Below, one piece after another: positions 1-8,411 of a stretch of DNA of 64,000 bases; within the stretch, counting starts at the first letter, position 1; each line of letters opens with the position of its first letter. Source of the stretch: Desulfatibacillum aliphaticivorans DSM 15576. GTDB lineage: Bacteria > Desulfobacterota > Desulfobacteria > Desulfobacterales > Desulfatibacillaceae. Location: NCBI RefSeq assembly GCF_000429905.1, contig NZ_AUCT01000022.1, forward strand, positions 62,001 to 126,000. Reading direction: 5' to 3'. Position numbers and translations under genes: made by a program. The notes beneath the pieces are model-generated. The model ran no database searches. It was given only the letters and a program-made list of their open reading frames with translations, and was not told the origin of the DNA.

Positions 1-80
1 GCGAGACATGTGGGAAGAGGCGCCGGCGGGCGGTTCTTAAGAAAGTGGGGGCTGCGTCAGCCTTCAAAACCGTCAGCTTT

Positions 81-151
81 TTTTACAGTTTGAAAAAATT
101 TCATAAAGACCCGTCAAATCCCTCTGCATGTCATTTTTACAATCTGAAAAA
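81..151. promoter_or_regulatory. Two copies of an enhancer-type palindrome
   Basis: Copy 1 (81-97) is TTTTACA-GTT-TGAAAAA and copy 2 (135-151) is TTTTACA-ATC-TGAAAAA; centres are 54 bp apart. The same 7-3-7 layout, with a perfect right arm TGTAAAA, occurs at 3322-3338, and a one-mismatch version at 28373-28389. Placed 100-170 bp upstream of a sigma-54 promoter, they look like binding sites of an enhancer-binding protein, most simply the NtrC-type regulator encoded at 1872-3308 (autoregulation). The role is inferred. Confidence 0.55.
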
Positions 152-246
152 ACCCTCTTGCCAGACATGCACACAAGGCTCTATAATTATAGTAAATAGT
201 ATAGTTATTAGAGCTCCTTCATTTGTTGTAAGATTTTCTGGCGCCT

Positions 247-262
247 TGGCAAAGGCTTTGCT
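247..262 (+). promoter_or_regulatory. Sigma-54 (-24/-12) promoter
   Basis: TGGCAA-N5-TTGCT matches the sigma-54 consensus TGGCAC-N5-TTGCW with one changed base. It lies about 140 bp before the chosen start of the kinase gene at 403 and downstream of the two palindromes, the usual arrangement of a sigma-54 unit. Confidence 0.7.
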
Positions 263-402
263 ATGTGTTTCATGGTGTGTAAACCGGCGTTAACGGCTTC
301 CTGCGCGTTGCAGGTTGAAAAGCATTCCGCCCATTATCGCCAACCCCGGCCCGTAGCTCTGTTTTTTCGGTGAGCGACGCGCTAATGACTACAGGAGTTC
401 TG

Positions 403-1872
403 ATGCGCGCATATTTGACTCTTCGCTCTAAAATCTTTCTCCTTTTAGCTTGTTTGGCGGGCGTTAACTTTGTGGGCGCCGGCGCCACCCTCTGGTACAC
501 CTTCTCCACGCAAAAATTGTATAAAACGGAGCTTTCCAGCGGCATTGACTCTCTCATTGCAGCCCAGGAGGTGGAGACGGCCCTGATCATGCAAAAAGGC
601 TACACCACCTATTTCTTCCTGGACGGCGACCCGCAGTGGCTGGAAAGCCTGAAGGCCCATCACCAGGCCTTTGTGAAAGGCATGGATCAAGCCGAAAAAG
701 CGTCCTCCACGGATCACGAACACCGGATTCTTGAGAAAATCGCCGAGGCCTACCTGGAATTCAGCGTGCAGCGTAAGGTCGTGATTCAGCTTTACAAGGA
801 CGGCGACGACAAGGCGGGCGCCAACAAACACTGGGAGGTTCGCAAACAATTCCAGGCGATTTATACGCTTTGCGAAGAATATAAGGATCTGCAAAGAAGC
901 CAGATTGAGGCCGCCCATAAAGCCTACCAGCAACGGGGGACTGTGCTTTCCGGCTTTGCCGTGGCTGCGGTTTTTGCGGCCCTGGGATGCGCGCTATTGC
1001 TGGGCACGATGATTTACAAACAGATTCTCAAACCCCTAAGGCGTCTGGCCACCTATGGAGAGGACTCCGGATCCCCCAGAGTCATGGGCAATGAAGTCCA
1101 GGCCCTGGGACGCCGGGTGGACAGCTTGATGCAAGACATGGGCCAGGCCCAAATGGAACTGGAGCAAAGCCGGGAGCATTTGATTCAAGCAGAGAAGCTG
1201 GCCATGGTCGGCAAGTTGTCCGCAGGCGTGGCCCATAGCATCCGCAACCCGCTCACCTCGGTCAAGATGCGCCTTTTTTCACTGGAAAGATCCCTGGACC
1301 TGAACGACATCCAGAGAGAAGATTTTGACGTTATATCAGAGGAAATCGGGCATTTGAATACCATTGTCGGCAACTTCCTGGAGTTCGCAAGGCCGCCCAG
1401 GCTGCGTATGCAGAGAACCAGCCTGTCTGAAGTAGTGGACCTGACTTTGCAATTGGTTCAGCACAGATTGGAATCCTACGGCGTGGAAGCCATTGTGCAG
1501 CGTAAGCTCAAGCTGCCTTCCCTGGTTGCGGATCCGGACCAGTTGAAGGAATTCCTCATGAATCTGATTATGAACGCCTGCGAGGCCATGGTGAACGGCG
1601 GCAAAATTTTCATCCGGGAAGAGGCCGCGGACGTCCAAGGTCTTGGGGCCTGCGCTTGTCTTCGCATTTGCGATACTGGCCCCGGCATTCCGGAAAACGT
1701 CGAAGAAAAAGTCTTTGAGCCGTTTTTCTCCAGCAAGGAGGAAGGCACAGGCCTGGGCTTAAGTATAGCCAATCGCATTATCATGGAGCACGGCGGCGTG
1801 TTCCGGCTGGAGCATGAGGAAGGCATGGGCGCCTGCTTTTTTGCAGCCCTGCCCTTAGAGGAGGAAGAATAG
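403..1872 (+). CDS. Membrane sensor histidine kinase (NtrB/ZraS type)
   Basis: This 489-residue sensor kinase probably phosphorylates the NtrC-type regulator that follows with a one-base overlap. An N-terminal membrane helix (about residues 8-30) and a second near 185-210 enclose a mostly helical periplasmic sensor resembling four-helix-bundle chemoreceptor domains; no ligand can be assigned. A HAMP-like linker leads to a HisKA domain with phosphoacceptor His278 in a 'GVAHSIRNPL' H-box, then an HATPase_c domain with N, G1 (DTGPGIP), F (FEPFF) and G2 (GTGLGLS) boxes. I start at ATG 403 because it has AGGAG about seven bases upstream; an in-frame GTG at 370 has no such site. Transcription is likely sigma-54 dependent from 247-262. 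Confidence 0.9.
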   Translation: MRAYLTLRSKIFLLLACLAGVNFVGAGATLWYTFSTQKLYKTELSSGIDSLIAAQEVETALIMQKGYTTYFFLDGDPQWLESLKAHHQAFVKGMDQAEKASSTDHEHRILEKIAEAYLEFSVQRKVVIQLYKDGDDKAGANKHWEVRKQFQAIYTLCEEYKDLQRSQIEAAHKAYQQRGTVLSGFAVAAVFAALGCALLLGTMIYKQILKPLRRLATYGEDSGSPRVMGNEVQALGRRVDSLMQDMGQAQMELEQSREHLIQAEKLAMVGKLSAGVAHSIRNPLTSVKMRLFSLERSLDLNDIQREDFDVISEEIGHLNTIVGNFLEFARPPRLRMQRTSLSEVVDLTLQLVQHRLESYGVEAIVQRKLKLPSLVADPDQLKEFLMNLIMNACEAMVNGGKIFIREEAADVQGLGACACLRICDTGPGIPENVEEKVFEPFFSSKEEGTGLGLSIANRIIMEHGGVFRLEHEEGMGACFFAALPLEEEE

Positions 1873-3308
1873 TGGCTACCATCCTGATTGTGGACGATGA
1901 CCCCCAACTGAGGCAAAGTTTCGAGCGAATTCTACAGGAAGAAGGGCATTTGGTGCATACTGCCTCCTCCGGCGAGACGGGCCTTGTCAAGGTGGAGCAG
2001 GTCAAGCCGGACCTGGTAATCATGGACGTCCGCATGCCGGGCATGGACGGATTGGCTACGTACAAGGAAATCCGGAAAATCGAATCCCGCCTGCCGGTGA
2101 TCATCATGACCGCCTTCGGAACCACGGAAACCGCCATTGAAGCCACCAAGATGGGCGCTTTTGACTACATCCTCAAGCCTTTTGACATCCCGGCCATCCT
2201 GGACATGATCGACCAGGCCGTCAAAGCCTCCCGCTTTATGCATTCCAAGGTCCAGGTGGGGGCTTATTCGGACGACGAACCCCAGGACGCTCTTGTGGGG
2301 GCGAGCCCGGCCATGCAGGAAATCTACAAAGCCATCGGAAGGGTTGCATCCACGGACGCCACGGTTTTGGTCAGAGGGGAATCCGGCACTGGCAAAGAAC
2401 TGGCGGCCCGCGCCATATACCAGCACAGTGCAAGGGCTCATCGCCCATTTTTGATCATCAACTGCGTGGCAATTCCTCCCACCCTGCTGGAAAGCGAGTT
2501 GTTCGGGTATGAAAAAGGCGCGTTTACCGGCGCCTCCAACAGAAGAGTGGGTAAAATCGAACGCGCCAACCACGGCTCCATTTTTCTGGATGAAATCGGG
2601 GACATGCCCCTGGAAATCCAATCAAAAATCCTGCGCCTTCTCCAGGAAAGAAGTATAGAACGGCTGGGCGGACGCGAGCCCATCCCCGTGGACGTGCGCA
2701 TTATCGCCGCCACCAACCGCAATCTGGAGGAAGCCGTGCGCCAGGGCCGTTTTCGGGAGGACTTGTACTACCGGCTCAAGGTGGTGACGCTGTCCCTGCC
2801 GCCCCTCAGGGAAAGGGCCGGAGACGTCCCCCTGCTGGCGGAATACTTTTTGTCCAGACACGCAAAATCCATGGGCATGCCCAACCCCGGACTCACCAAG
2901 GACGCCGCCCGCGCCCTGGAATCCCACCCCTGGCCGGGCAATGTTCGGGAGCTTTCCAACGCATTGCAGAAATCCCTGATTTTTTCCAAGGGATACCCCT
3001 TGGAGTCCAATGACATCAGCCGCGCTGCGGCATGGAACATGCCCGAAGGCATTCAAAGTGAAGAAACCGATTCCGAGCACATTGACGCCCTCATCCGCAA
3101 GTGGGTCCGGGAGCAGATGACCGTCGTCCACGATGGGCGCCTGTTCGAGCAAATCATGGATCATTTGGGCAGCCTGGTCATTGCCGAGGCCCTTCGCATG
3201 ACCGGCGGAAACCGCACCAGGGCGGCCAAGATTTTGGGCCTTTCCCGGCCTACCCTCCTATCCCGCATTGAGAAGTACGATCTTAAGATAAGAACCTCCG
3301 TGGATTAG
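1872..3308 (+). CDS. Sigma-54-dependent response regulator (NtrC family)
   Basis: A 478-residue enhancer-binding response regulator, cognate to the preceding kinase. Residues 1-115 form a receiver with phosphoacceptor Asp52 (MDVRMPGMDG). The central AAA+ domain has Walker A GESGTGKE (about residue 172) and an intact GAFTGA loop for sigma-54 contact, and the C-terminus has a Fis-type helix-turn-helix ending in the recognition region 'LGLSRPTLLSRIEKY'. The GTG start overlaps the kinase TAG stop, so translation is probably coupled. The three places in the window where TTTTACA-type palindromes accompany -24/-12 promoters (upstream of 403, 3500 and 28893) are the best candidate targets; that link is inference. 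Confidence 0.93.
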   Translation: MATILIVDDDPQLRQSFERILQEEGHLVHTASSGETGLVKVEQVKPDLVIMDVRMPGMDGLATYKEIRKIESRLPVIIMTAFGTTETAIEATKMGAFDYILKPFDIPAILDMIDQAVKASRFMHSKVQVGAYSDDEPQDALVGASPAMQEIYKAIGRVASTDATVLVRGESGTGKELAARAIYQHSARAHRPFLIINCVAIPPTLLESELFGYEKGAFTGASNRRVGKIERANHGSIFLDEIGDMPLEIQSKILRLLQERSIERLGGREPIPVDVRIIAATNRNLEEAVRQGRFREDLYYRLKVVTLSLPPLRERAGDVPLLAEYFLSRHAKSMGMPNPGLTKDAARALESHPWPGNVRELSNALQKSLIFSKGYPLESNDISRAAAWNMPEGIQSEETDSEHIDALIRKWVREQMTVVHDGRLFEQIMDHLGSLVIAEALRMTGGNRTRAAKILGLSRPTLLSRIEKYDLKIRTSVD

Positions 3309-3321
3309 GCAACCAGCGCCT

Positions 3322-3361
3322 TTTTACAAAGTGTAAAAGTTTTTTACACCCCCCTGTAAAA
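3322..3361. promoter_or_regulatory. Perfect 7-3-7 palindrome plus a spaced copy
   Basis: TTTTACA-AAG-TGTAAAA (3322-3338) is a perfect inverted repeat. It is followed by a second pair of the same arms separated by six C (3342-3361). The centre of the first lies about 110 bp upstream of the -24/-12 promoter at 3445, the expected position for an enhancer-binding-protein site. Confidence 0.65.
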
Positions 3362-3444
3362 AGTCTTCCTCCGCCCCTTGGGGGCATCCATCCTTTTTTA
3401 CGTTATTTCAATTGGTTAATTATATATAAGACGGTCTTTAATTC

Positions 3445-3460
3445 TGGTACGCCTGTTGCG
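3445..3460 (+). promoter_or_regulatory. Sigma-54 (-24/-12) promoter
   Basis: TGGTAC-N5-TTGCG keeps the GG and GC dinucleotides at -24 and -12 with the correct spacing. It sits 40 bases before the ATG at 3500 and would drive the receiver/kinase/transporter operon 3500-10055. Confidence 0.75.
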
Positions 3461-3499
3461 AACACCCTTAATAGCTTAGGCTGTTAAAGGAGAATAGGC

Positions 3500-3892
3500 A
3501 TGCTTGGACCAGGAATTACAATTTGCGTCGCCGACCCAAACCCCAGGGTGAGGGAATTGCTTCGAAGGGAGTTTTCCTCCCTTGGCTGCATGGTGGAGAT
3601 GGCAGGCGCCGCTCAGGAGGTGGTGGACAAATGTCTGTCGGCCCATCCTCCTGACCTGCTGGTGCTGGATCCGGAGATATCCCGCGCGGATTCCTCTCCG
3701 ATCCTTTCCCGCATTTCCATGTTCATGCCCGGATTGCCTGTGGTGCTTCACGCCTTTCCCGGTGAGGCCCTTAATCATCCGGCCGCGCATAAAGCCGCAG
3801 CTATTTTGGAAAAGGGGGAAAGCACGCATCGACTACGCGACGTGGTTTCCCGAATTTTGAATGAACGCAGCGCTGCCTCCGGGGCGAGTTAA
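3500..3892 (+). CDS. Receiver-only protein, divergent
   Basis: This 130-residue protein is a single receiver-like domain with no output domain. The acidic pocket is reduced (ADPN near residue 11), a phosphoacceptor Asp is present in 'LLVLDPEIS', the usual Thr/Ser is replaced in 'LHAF', and the conserved Lys may be in 'ILEKG'. It is the first gene after the sigma-54 promoter, and its stop overlaps the start of the next kinase (TAATG), implying coupling. It may accept or shuttle phosphate within the operon's relay, or be partly inactive; the sequence alone does not decide. Confidence 0.8.
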   Translation: MLGPGITICVADPNPRVRELLRREFSSLGCMVEMAGAAQEVVDKCLSAHPPDLLVLDPEISRADSSPILSRISMFMPGLPVVLHAFPGEALNHPAAHKAAAILEKGESTHRLRDVVSRILNERSAASGAS

Positions 3893-5673
3893 TGGAAAAA
3901 GAAAGACATTACAGCGGTATTAAAAGGCGTCTGATGTTTCTCATCGTGTTGATTTCATTAGCGCCTTTGGCCCTCATAGCCATCGTAAACGGCTACCAGT
4001 TCAAACATGCGTATGAGTCCAAGGTGTTGGAGCACCTGGAACAGGTCGTTAAAAAACATAAGCAGAACATAGACACCTTCCTGAACGAAAACCTGGCCGA
4101 TCTGCGGGTGATCGCCAACACCTATCCCTACGAACAATTTAAGGACGAAGCCTTCCTTTCGGAGCTTTTGCGCAATCTTCAGGCGGAGCATGGCGGAATG
4201 GTCGTTGATATGGGCCTGGTGGATGACCAAGGGGTCCAGGCGGCGTATTCGGGGCCGTTTAAATTGGGCAAGGCCGTGTATGCCGACGCGACATGGTTCA
4301 AGGAAGCCATGGGCAGCCAGAACTACATCAGCGACGTGTTCATGGGTCTTCGGGGATTGCCCCATTTTATCGTTGCCACCAAAATTTCCGCCGATGGCAG
4401 GGAGTGGCTTCTGCGATGCACCATTGACTTCATGGGCTTCAACAGGCTGGTGGAAAACATACGGATCGGCGAAACAGGCCTGGCCTTTATCATAAACAGG
4501 CAGGGCGCTTTTCAGACAAAGCCGGGAATCCAATTGGACGCCCACGTGGAATCCCTTCGAGATCTGGTGTGGGGCAAGCATTCGGCGGTCCCGGAGCCGA
4601 ACCATAGCCATGTAAACAATTGGCCGGGGCCCCAATACAAAGATTTTGCGACCGCCATGCCGGTCCGCGCCATAGTAGCAGACGATCCTCAAAGGCCCGG
4701 ATCAACTTCCATCTATGTCATGACTCAGCTTAAGCAGGGGCAGTGGGCCCTGATTTACCGGCAAGACACCCACGACGCGTTCAGCGCCTGGTACAAAACC
4801 CGGAACGCGGCGATCATCATTTTTATCGCGGGCGGCTTGTCCATTTTTTTTACGGCCTTTCTTGTTTCGGCGAAAACGGTCAAGCGTCTGGAAATGGCGG
4901 ACCGCGAAAAGGAAATGATGAACGAGAAGGTCATTGAGGCGGGCAAGCTCGCCTCCCTGGGAGAGCTGGCCGCCGGCATCGCCCACGAGATCAACAACCC
5001 CGTCGCCATCATGGTGGAGGAGTCCGGATGGATTGGAGATCTGCTGGAGGAAGACGAGTTCGGGGATACGGAGAATGTCGCGGAAATCAGCAGATCGGTC
5101 GCCCAGATCAAGACCCAGGGAGATCGGTGCAAGGAAATCACGCACAAGCTTCTGAGTTTCGCCAGAAGGACGGACCCCAGGCAGCAGGAAGTAAACATGA
5201 ACGAGCTGATCGGGGAAGTGGTGGATCTGAGCAGCCAGAGGGCCAAGTACGCCAATGTCAAAGTGCATCAGGTTTTGGACGACAATCTGAACCTTATCCA
5301 GGCTTCGCCGTCGGAACTGCAGCAGGTTTTGCTTAATTTAATCAATAACGCCATAGACGCCATTGATCACAAACAGGGAGGAGAAGTGACCATCTCAACG
5401 GAGAACGGCGACGGCGTGGTGAATATTCATGTGGCGGATACGGGTCAGGGCATTCCTGACGCGGTCCTTAAAAGAGTTTTTGATCCGTTTTTTACCACCA
5501 AACCCGTGGGAAAGGGCACGGGACTCGGCCTCTCCATCTGCTACGGCATTATCGAGAAGATGGGGGGCAAAATTTCAGTAAATAGTTCGGTTGGGGTGGG
5601 CGCCACCTTTCACATCAGCCTGCCGGCCTCTCGAGGCGAAAAAAACGGCGGGAACGCGGAACCAGTAAGTTAA
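3892..5673 (+). CDS. Cache-domain sensor histidine kinase
   Basis: A 593-residue membrane kinase. A transmembrane helix near residues 13-33 is followed by a roughly 270-residue extracytoplasmic region resembling a double-Cache ligand-binding domain, then a second helix near 305-325. The cytoplasmic part has a HisKA domain with His365 in 'GIAHEINNPV' and an HATPase_c domain with DTGQGIP, FDPFF and GTGLGLS boxes. Cache sensors commonly bind small organic acids or amino acids, which would fit the dicarboxylate-type transporter two genes downstream, but the ligand is not visible in the sequence. It probably phosphorylates the receivers around it. Confidence 0.9.
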   Translation: MEKERHYSGIKRRLMFLIVLISLAPLALIAIVNGYQFKHAYESKVLEHLEQVVKKHKQNIDTFLNENLADLRVIANTYPYEQFKDEAFLSELLRNLQAEHGGMVVDMGLVDDQGVQAAYSGPFKLGKAVYADATWFKEAMGSQNYISDVFMGLRGLPHFIVATKISADGREWLLRCTIDFMGFNRLVENIRIGETGLAFIINRQGAFQTKPGIQLDAHVESLRDLVWGKHSAVPEPNHSHVNNWPGPQYKDFATAMPVRAIVADDPQRPGSTSIYVMTQLKQGQWALIYRQDTHDAFSAWYKTRNAAIIIFIAGGLSIFFTAFLVSAKTVKRLEMADREKEMMNEKVIEAGKLASLGELAAGIAHEINNPVAIMVEESGWIGDLLEEDEFGDTENVAEISRSVAQIKTQGDRCKEITHKLLSFARRTDPRQQEVNMNELIGEVVDLSSQRAKYANVKVHQVLDDNLNLIQASPSELQQVLLNLINNAIDAIDHKQGGEVTISTENGDGVVNIHVADTGQGIPDAVLKRVFDPFFTTKPVGKGTGLGLSICYGIIEKMGGKISVNSSVGVGATFHISLPASRGEKNGGNAEPVS

Positions 5674-5685
5674 CAGGAGGAGAAC

Positions 5686-6120
5686 ATGTCTGATATCAAA
5701 GTGATGCTCGTGGATGACGAGCAATCTTTTGTAGAAGCAATGGCCAAAAGGCTGACCAAACGCAACCTTGAAGTCGTCCAGGCTTTTTCCGGGGAGGAAG
5801 GCCTTGAAAAACTGAAAGAGGTCTTTGGCGTGGATGTTGTTGTGTTGGATGTCAAAATGCCCGGGATGGACGGCATTCAAACCCTGCAGGAAATCCGCAA
5901 ACGCTATCCTTTAGTGGAAGTGATCATGCTTACCGGCCATGCCACGGTGCAAAGCGCCATCGATGGGATGAAACAAGGGGCTTTCGACTACCTGATGAAG
6001 CCATGCGACATGGATGACCTTCTGGGCAAAGTGCGGGAGGCCAAAGCAAAGAAGGAAAATCATGAACACAAAATCGCCCAGGCACGGGCTATGAACATCG
6101 CGAACAGGCGAGGAGATTAG
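5686..6120 (+). CDS. Receiver-only response regulator
   Basis: A 144-residue receiver domain with a complete active site: DDE near the N-terminus, phosphoacceptor Asp in 'VVVLDVKMPGMDG', Thr in 'LTGH' and Lys in 'LMKPCD'. A basic, probably helical tail of about 25 residues follows the domain. The same kind of tail occurs on the receiver at 9612. It has no DNA-binding domain. It follows the Cache kinase by 12 bases and has a good ribosome site (AGGAGG), so it is that kinase's most likely partner. Confidence 0.88.
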   Translation: MSDIKVMLVDDEQSFVEAMAKRLTKRNLEVVQAFSGEEGLEKLKEVFGVDVVVLDVKMPGMDGIQTLQEIRKRYPLVEVIMLTGHATVQSAIDGMKQGAFDYLMKPCDMDDLLGKVREAKAKKENHEHKIAQARAMNIANRRGD

Positions 6121-6138
6121 GGATAGAAAGGCCGCGTC

Positions 6139-6579
6139 ATGAATGAAAACAGACCTGAAAAATCTCCGCTCCGGGTCTTGCTTGTGGATGACGAGCAAGG
6201 ATACCTGCATGTGTTGGAAAAACGGATGGAACGCAGAGGCATAGAAGTCACGACTGCCGCCACCGGTACAGACGCTGTGGGGATATTGCGAGGGACGGAT
6301 TTTGACGCGGCTGTGGTGGACTTGAAAATGGAAGACATGGACGGCATAGAAGTCCTGAATATTTTTAAAAAAATGGTCCCTGAGATGCCAGTAATCATCC
6401 TCACGGGGCACGGATCTGAAAAGGCTGCCAGGCAGGGCATGGCCCAGGGAGCATTCGACTATCTCACCAAGCCCTGTGACCTGGAGGACCTCTTGGAAAA
6501 GATTTTTCAGGCTTGCCAGTCCCAGGGAAAGGACTGCGCTCAAAGGGCTTTTTTGGCGCCTGGAAAGGACGAGTCATGA
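6139..6579 (+). CDS. Receiver-only response regulator
   Basis: A 146-residue receiver domain with DDE acidic pocket, phosphoacceptor Asp in 'AVVDLKMEDMDG', LTGH and LTKPCD motifs, related to the preceding receiver. It lacks an output domain. Its stop codon overlaps the start of the transporter gene in an ATGA junction (6576-6579), so the two are probably translated in a coupled way. That supports a functional tie between receiver and transporter, perhaps direct control of transport; this is inference. Confidence 0.88.
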   Translation: MNENRPEKSPLRVLLVDDEQGYLHVLEKRMERRGIEVTTAATGTDAVGILRGTDFDAAVVDLKMEDMDGIEVLNIFKKMVPEMPVIILTGHGSEKAARQGMAQGAFDYLTKPCDLEDLLEKIFQACQSQGKDCAQRAFLAPGKDES

Positions 6580-8159
6580 TTTTCAAAAATAAGTATTTTC
6601 AATTGTGCCTGGCGCTTGGGTTGGGGATTATCGTCCTCTTATTGCCCAGACCGGAAGGCACGACTTTTAAAGTTATCGGCGATTTTGACCGCCTGGTGCT
6701 TGAGCAGGCGGCCGGCGACTTCGAACTGGTTTCGGAAAACGCAAAGGAGCATTCCTACAACATCAAGGTGGTCGACGCCGAAAAGGTCGGTCCGGAAATT
6801 GGCGATTACCTGAGGGACATTGCCGCCAATACAAAGGGGGACGGGCCCATCACCGTGGACTATGTGGATGGGTTGGATCCCAAGGGAAAACGGTTTCTGG
6901 CCATATTGGGAGTTTTGATATTCCTGTTTGTCATGGAACCCATACCCTTGGAAATCACGGCCATCGGCATCGGCGTTTCGCTTGTTCTTCTGGGAGTGGC
7001 GGACGTCAAAGACGCCTGGGCGCCGTATATGCACCCCGTGGTTGTCTTTATCATGTGCTGCCTCATATTCGCCATTGCCCTGGATAAGGCGGGGCTCACA
7101 AAGAGGTTAGGCTATTTTGTTGTGAAAATGGCTGGAACCAGCGTGGTGAAGTTCACCTTTATCATTTCCATTGGACTGGGAATAGCCTCTTCCTTTATGC
7201 ACGACGCGGCGGCCGTGGCCGTGGGCATCGTCACCATGCTGCCTTTGATGAAAGCGGCCGGAATTCAGCCCCATTCCAAGACGGCCAAATTCATGATGCT
7301 TTCCCTGCCCTTTGCCTGTTCCTGCGGCGGCATGGGGTCGCTCATCGGCGGGGGGCGCTGCATGGTGGCGGCGGCGTTCTTAAAGGAATTCACAGGCATA
7401 GAAATCAGCTTTCTTGACTGGATCATTTACTGCATGCCCGCAGCCATAATTACAGTTCCTGCGGCTGTAATGGTTGTGTACATGGTGTACCGCCCCAACC
7501 CGAAATACCAGTTGCCCCAGTTCGACGAGTCTCTGGGTCCCTGGAGCGGCAGAGAAAAAATCACCCTGATAATCATTGGCCTTGCATTCATGGCGTGGCT
7601 CACCAAGGGACTGCACGGAATGGACTACTCCGTTACCGGTATGATCGCCGTGGGAGCATTGGTCCTGATGGATATTCTGCATTGGGACGACATTCATGAG
7701 CACCTGGAATGGGGAACCGCCTTATTCATCTTCGGCGGCGGAATCTCCCTGGGGCTGGGCATGGGTTACTCAGGCGCGGCGGCCTATTTCGCCAACCTGT
7801 TCTTCCCCTATGTGCAGGGAGGGGGCTGGCTGCTGCTGTTCATTGGCGTGGGCGTCTTCGGCGCTCTGGTAACCAACGCCATGGCCAACGTGGCCGCGGC
7901 CGCGTTGATCCTGCCCATCGTGATTCCCATGGCTCAGTTGGAAGGCGTGGACCCGCGGATCATGGCCCTGTGTTTGGGAACGGCCACCTCCTTCGCCATG
8001 CTGCTGGTGATCGGGTGTCCTCCCAACGCCATTGCCTACAGCTACAAATATTTTAAGGCATCGGACCTTACCAAGGTCGGCGCGGTGGCCACGCCGATCC
8101 TCCTGTCGATCCTGGTGCTGGTGGCTGCAGTCTGGTGGCATATTCTGGGTCTTACGTAA
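6576..8159 (+). CDS. SLC13/DASS-family anion transporter
   Basis: A 527-residue polytopic membrane protein with about a dozen hydrophobic segments, resembling the divalent anion/sodium symporter (DASS, SLC13) family that moves dicarboxylates, citrate or sulfate. After the first membrane helix comes an extra hydrophilic stretch of roughly 80 residues, predicted outside the membrane and unusual for the family. Substrate cannot be assigned; C4-dicarboxylates, sulfate or an aromatic acid are possible. The start at ATG 6576 is set by the ATGA overlap with the receiver gene. An upstream in-frame start at 6513 would lie inside that gene. It is embedded in a two-component operon, which suggests a transport-linked sensing system. 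Confidence 0.85.
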   Translation: MIFKNKYFQLCLALGLGIIVLLLPRPEGTTFKVIGDFDRLVLEQAAGDFELVSENAKEHSYNIKVVDAEKVGPEIGDYLRDIAANTKGDGPITVDYVDGLDPKGKRFLAILGVLIFLFVMEPIPLEITAIGIGVSLVLLGVADVKDAWAPYMHPVVVFIMCCLIFAIALDKAGLTKRLGYFVVKMAGTSVVKFTFIISIGLGIASSFMHDAAAVAVGIVTMLPLMKAAGIQPHSKTAKFMMLSLPFACSCGGMGSLIGGGRCMVAAAFLKEFTGIEISFLDWIIYCMPAAIITVPAAVMVVYMVYRPNPKYQLPQFDESLGPWSGREKITLIIIGLAFMAWLTKGLHGMDYSVTGMIAVGALVLMDILHWDDIHEHLEWGTALFIFGGGISLGLGMGYSGAAAYFANLFFPYVQGGGWLLLFIGVGVFGALVTNAMANVAAAALILPIVIPMAQLEGVDPRIMALCLGTATSFAMLLVIGCPPNAIAYSYKYFKASDLTKVGAVATPILLSILVLVAAVWWHILGLT

Positions 8160-8240
8160 ACCCGGATGGCGCCGGACGGCTTAAGTTTTGGATGAATTCG
8201 GGAAGCAGCATGGCTGAAAAGCCGGAAAGGAGCTTGGAAA

Positions 8241-8411
8241 ATGCATAAGATTATCGTAACTTCCAGCAAACCTGACAAAGAAGGCAAAGCTATAGCAGCC
8301 ATGCTGCATGTCCTGTTTCCTGAATGCGAGATCCGGATCACGGGCCTCCACAGCGAATCCCGGACAAAATCCGCAGCAACCGCTCAACATGGGGAATTTG
8401 ATCAATCGTGA
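8241..8411 (+). CDS. Small conserved-looking protein, 56 residues
   Basis: A short gene easily missed by length cut-offs. ATG 8241 follows AGGAG (about ten bases upstream), and its TGA stop overlaps the GTG start of the next kinase in a GTGA junction. The product begins MHKIIVTSSKPDKEGKA and is soluble, with no membrane segment and one cysteine (PECEIR). I do not recognise a family. The ribosome site and the four-base stop-start overlap, in an operon where such overlaps recur, are the reasons to believe it is real. Confidence 0.6.
   Translation: MHKIIVTSSKPDKEGKAIAAMLHVLFPECEIRITGLHSESRTKSAATAQHGEFDQS

Larger units (their letters stand above)
1..402. other. Leader region before the first kinase gene
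   Basis: There is no convincing complete gene here. A short open frame ending in TAA at 38-40 could be the last residues of a gene outside the window, but that is only a possibility. The rest is AT-rich and holds two copies of a 17-bp palindrome (81-97 and 135-151) and a -24/-12 promoter (247-262), listed separately. The apparent 82-residue frame at 45-293 has no ribosome binding site and covers these control sites, so I do not call it. Confidence 0.6.

Noticed and set aside
370..402. Upstream GTG start for the first kinase
   Set aside because: There is no ribosome site before GTG 370, whereas ATG 403 has AGGAG at good spacing and begins directly with the expected membrane anchor.
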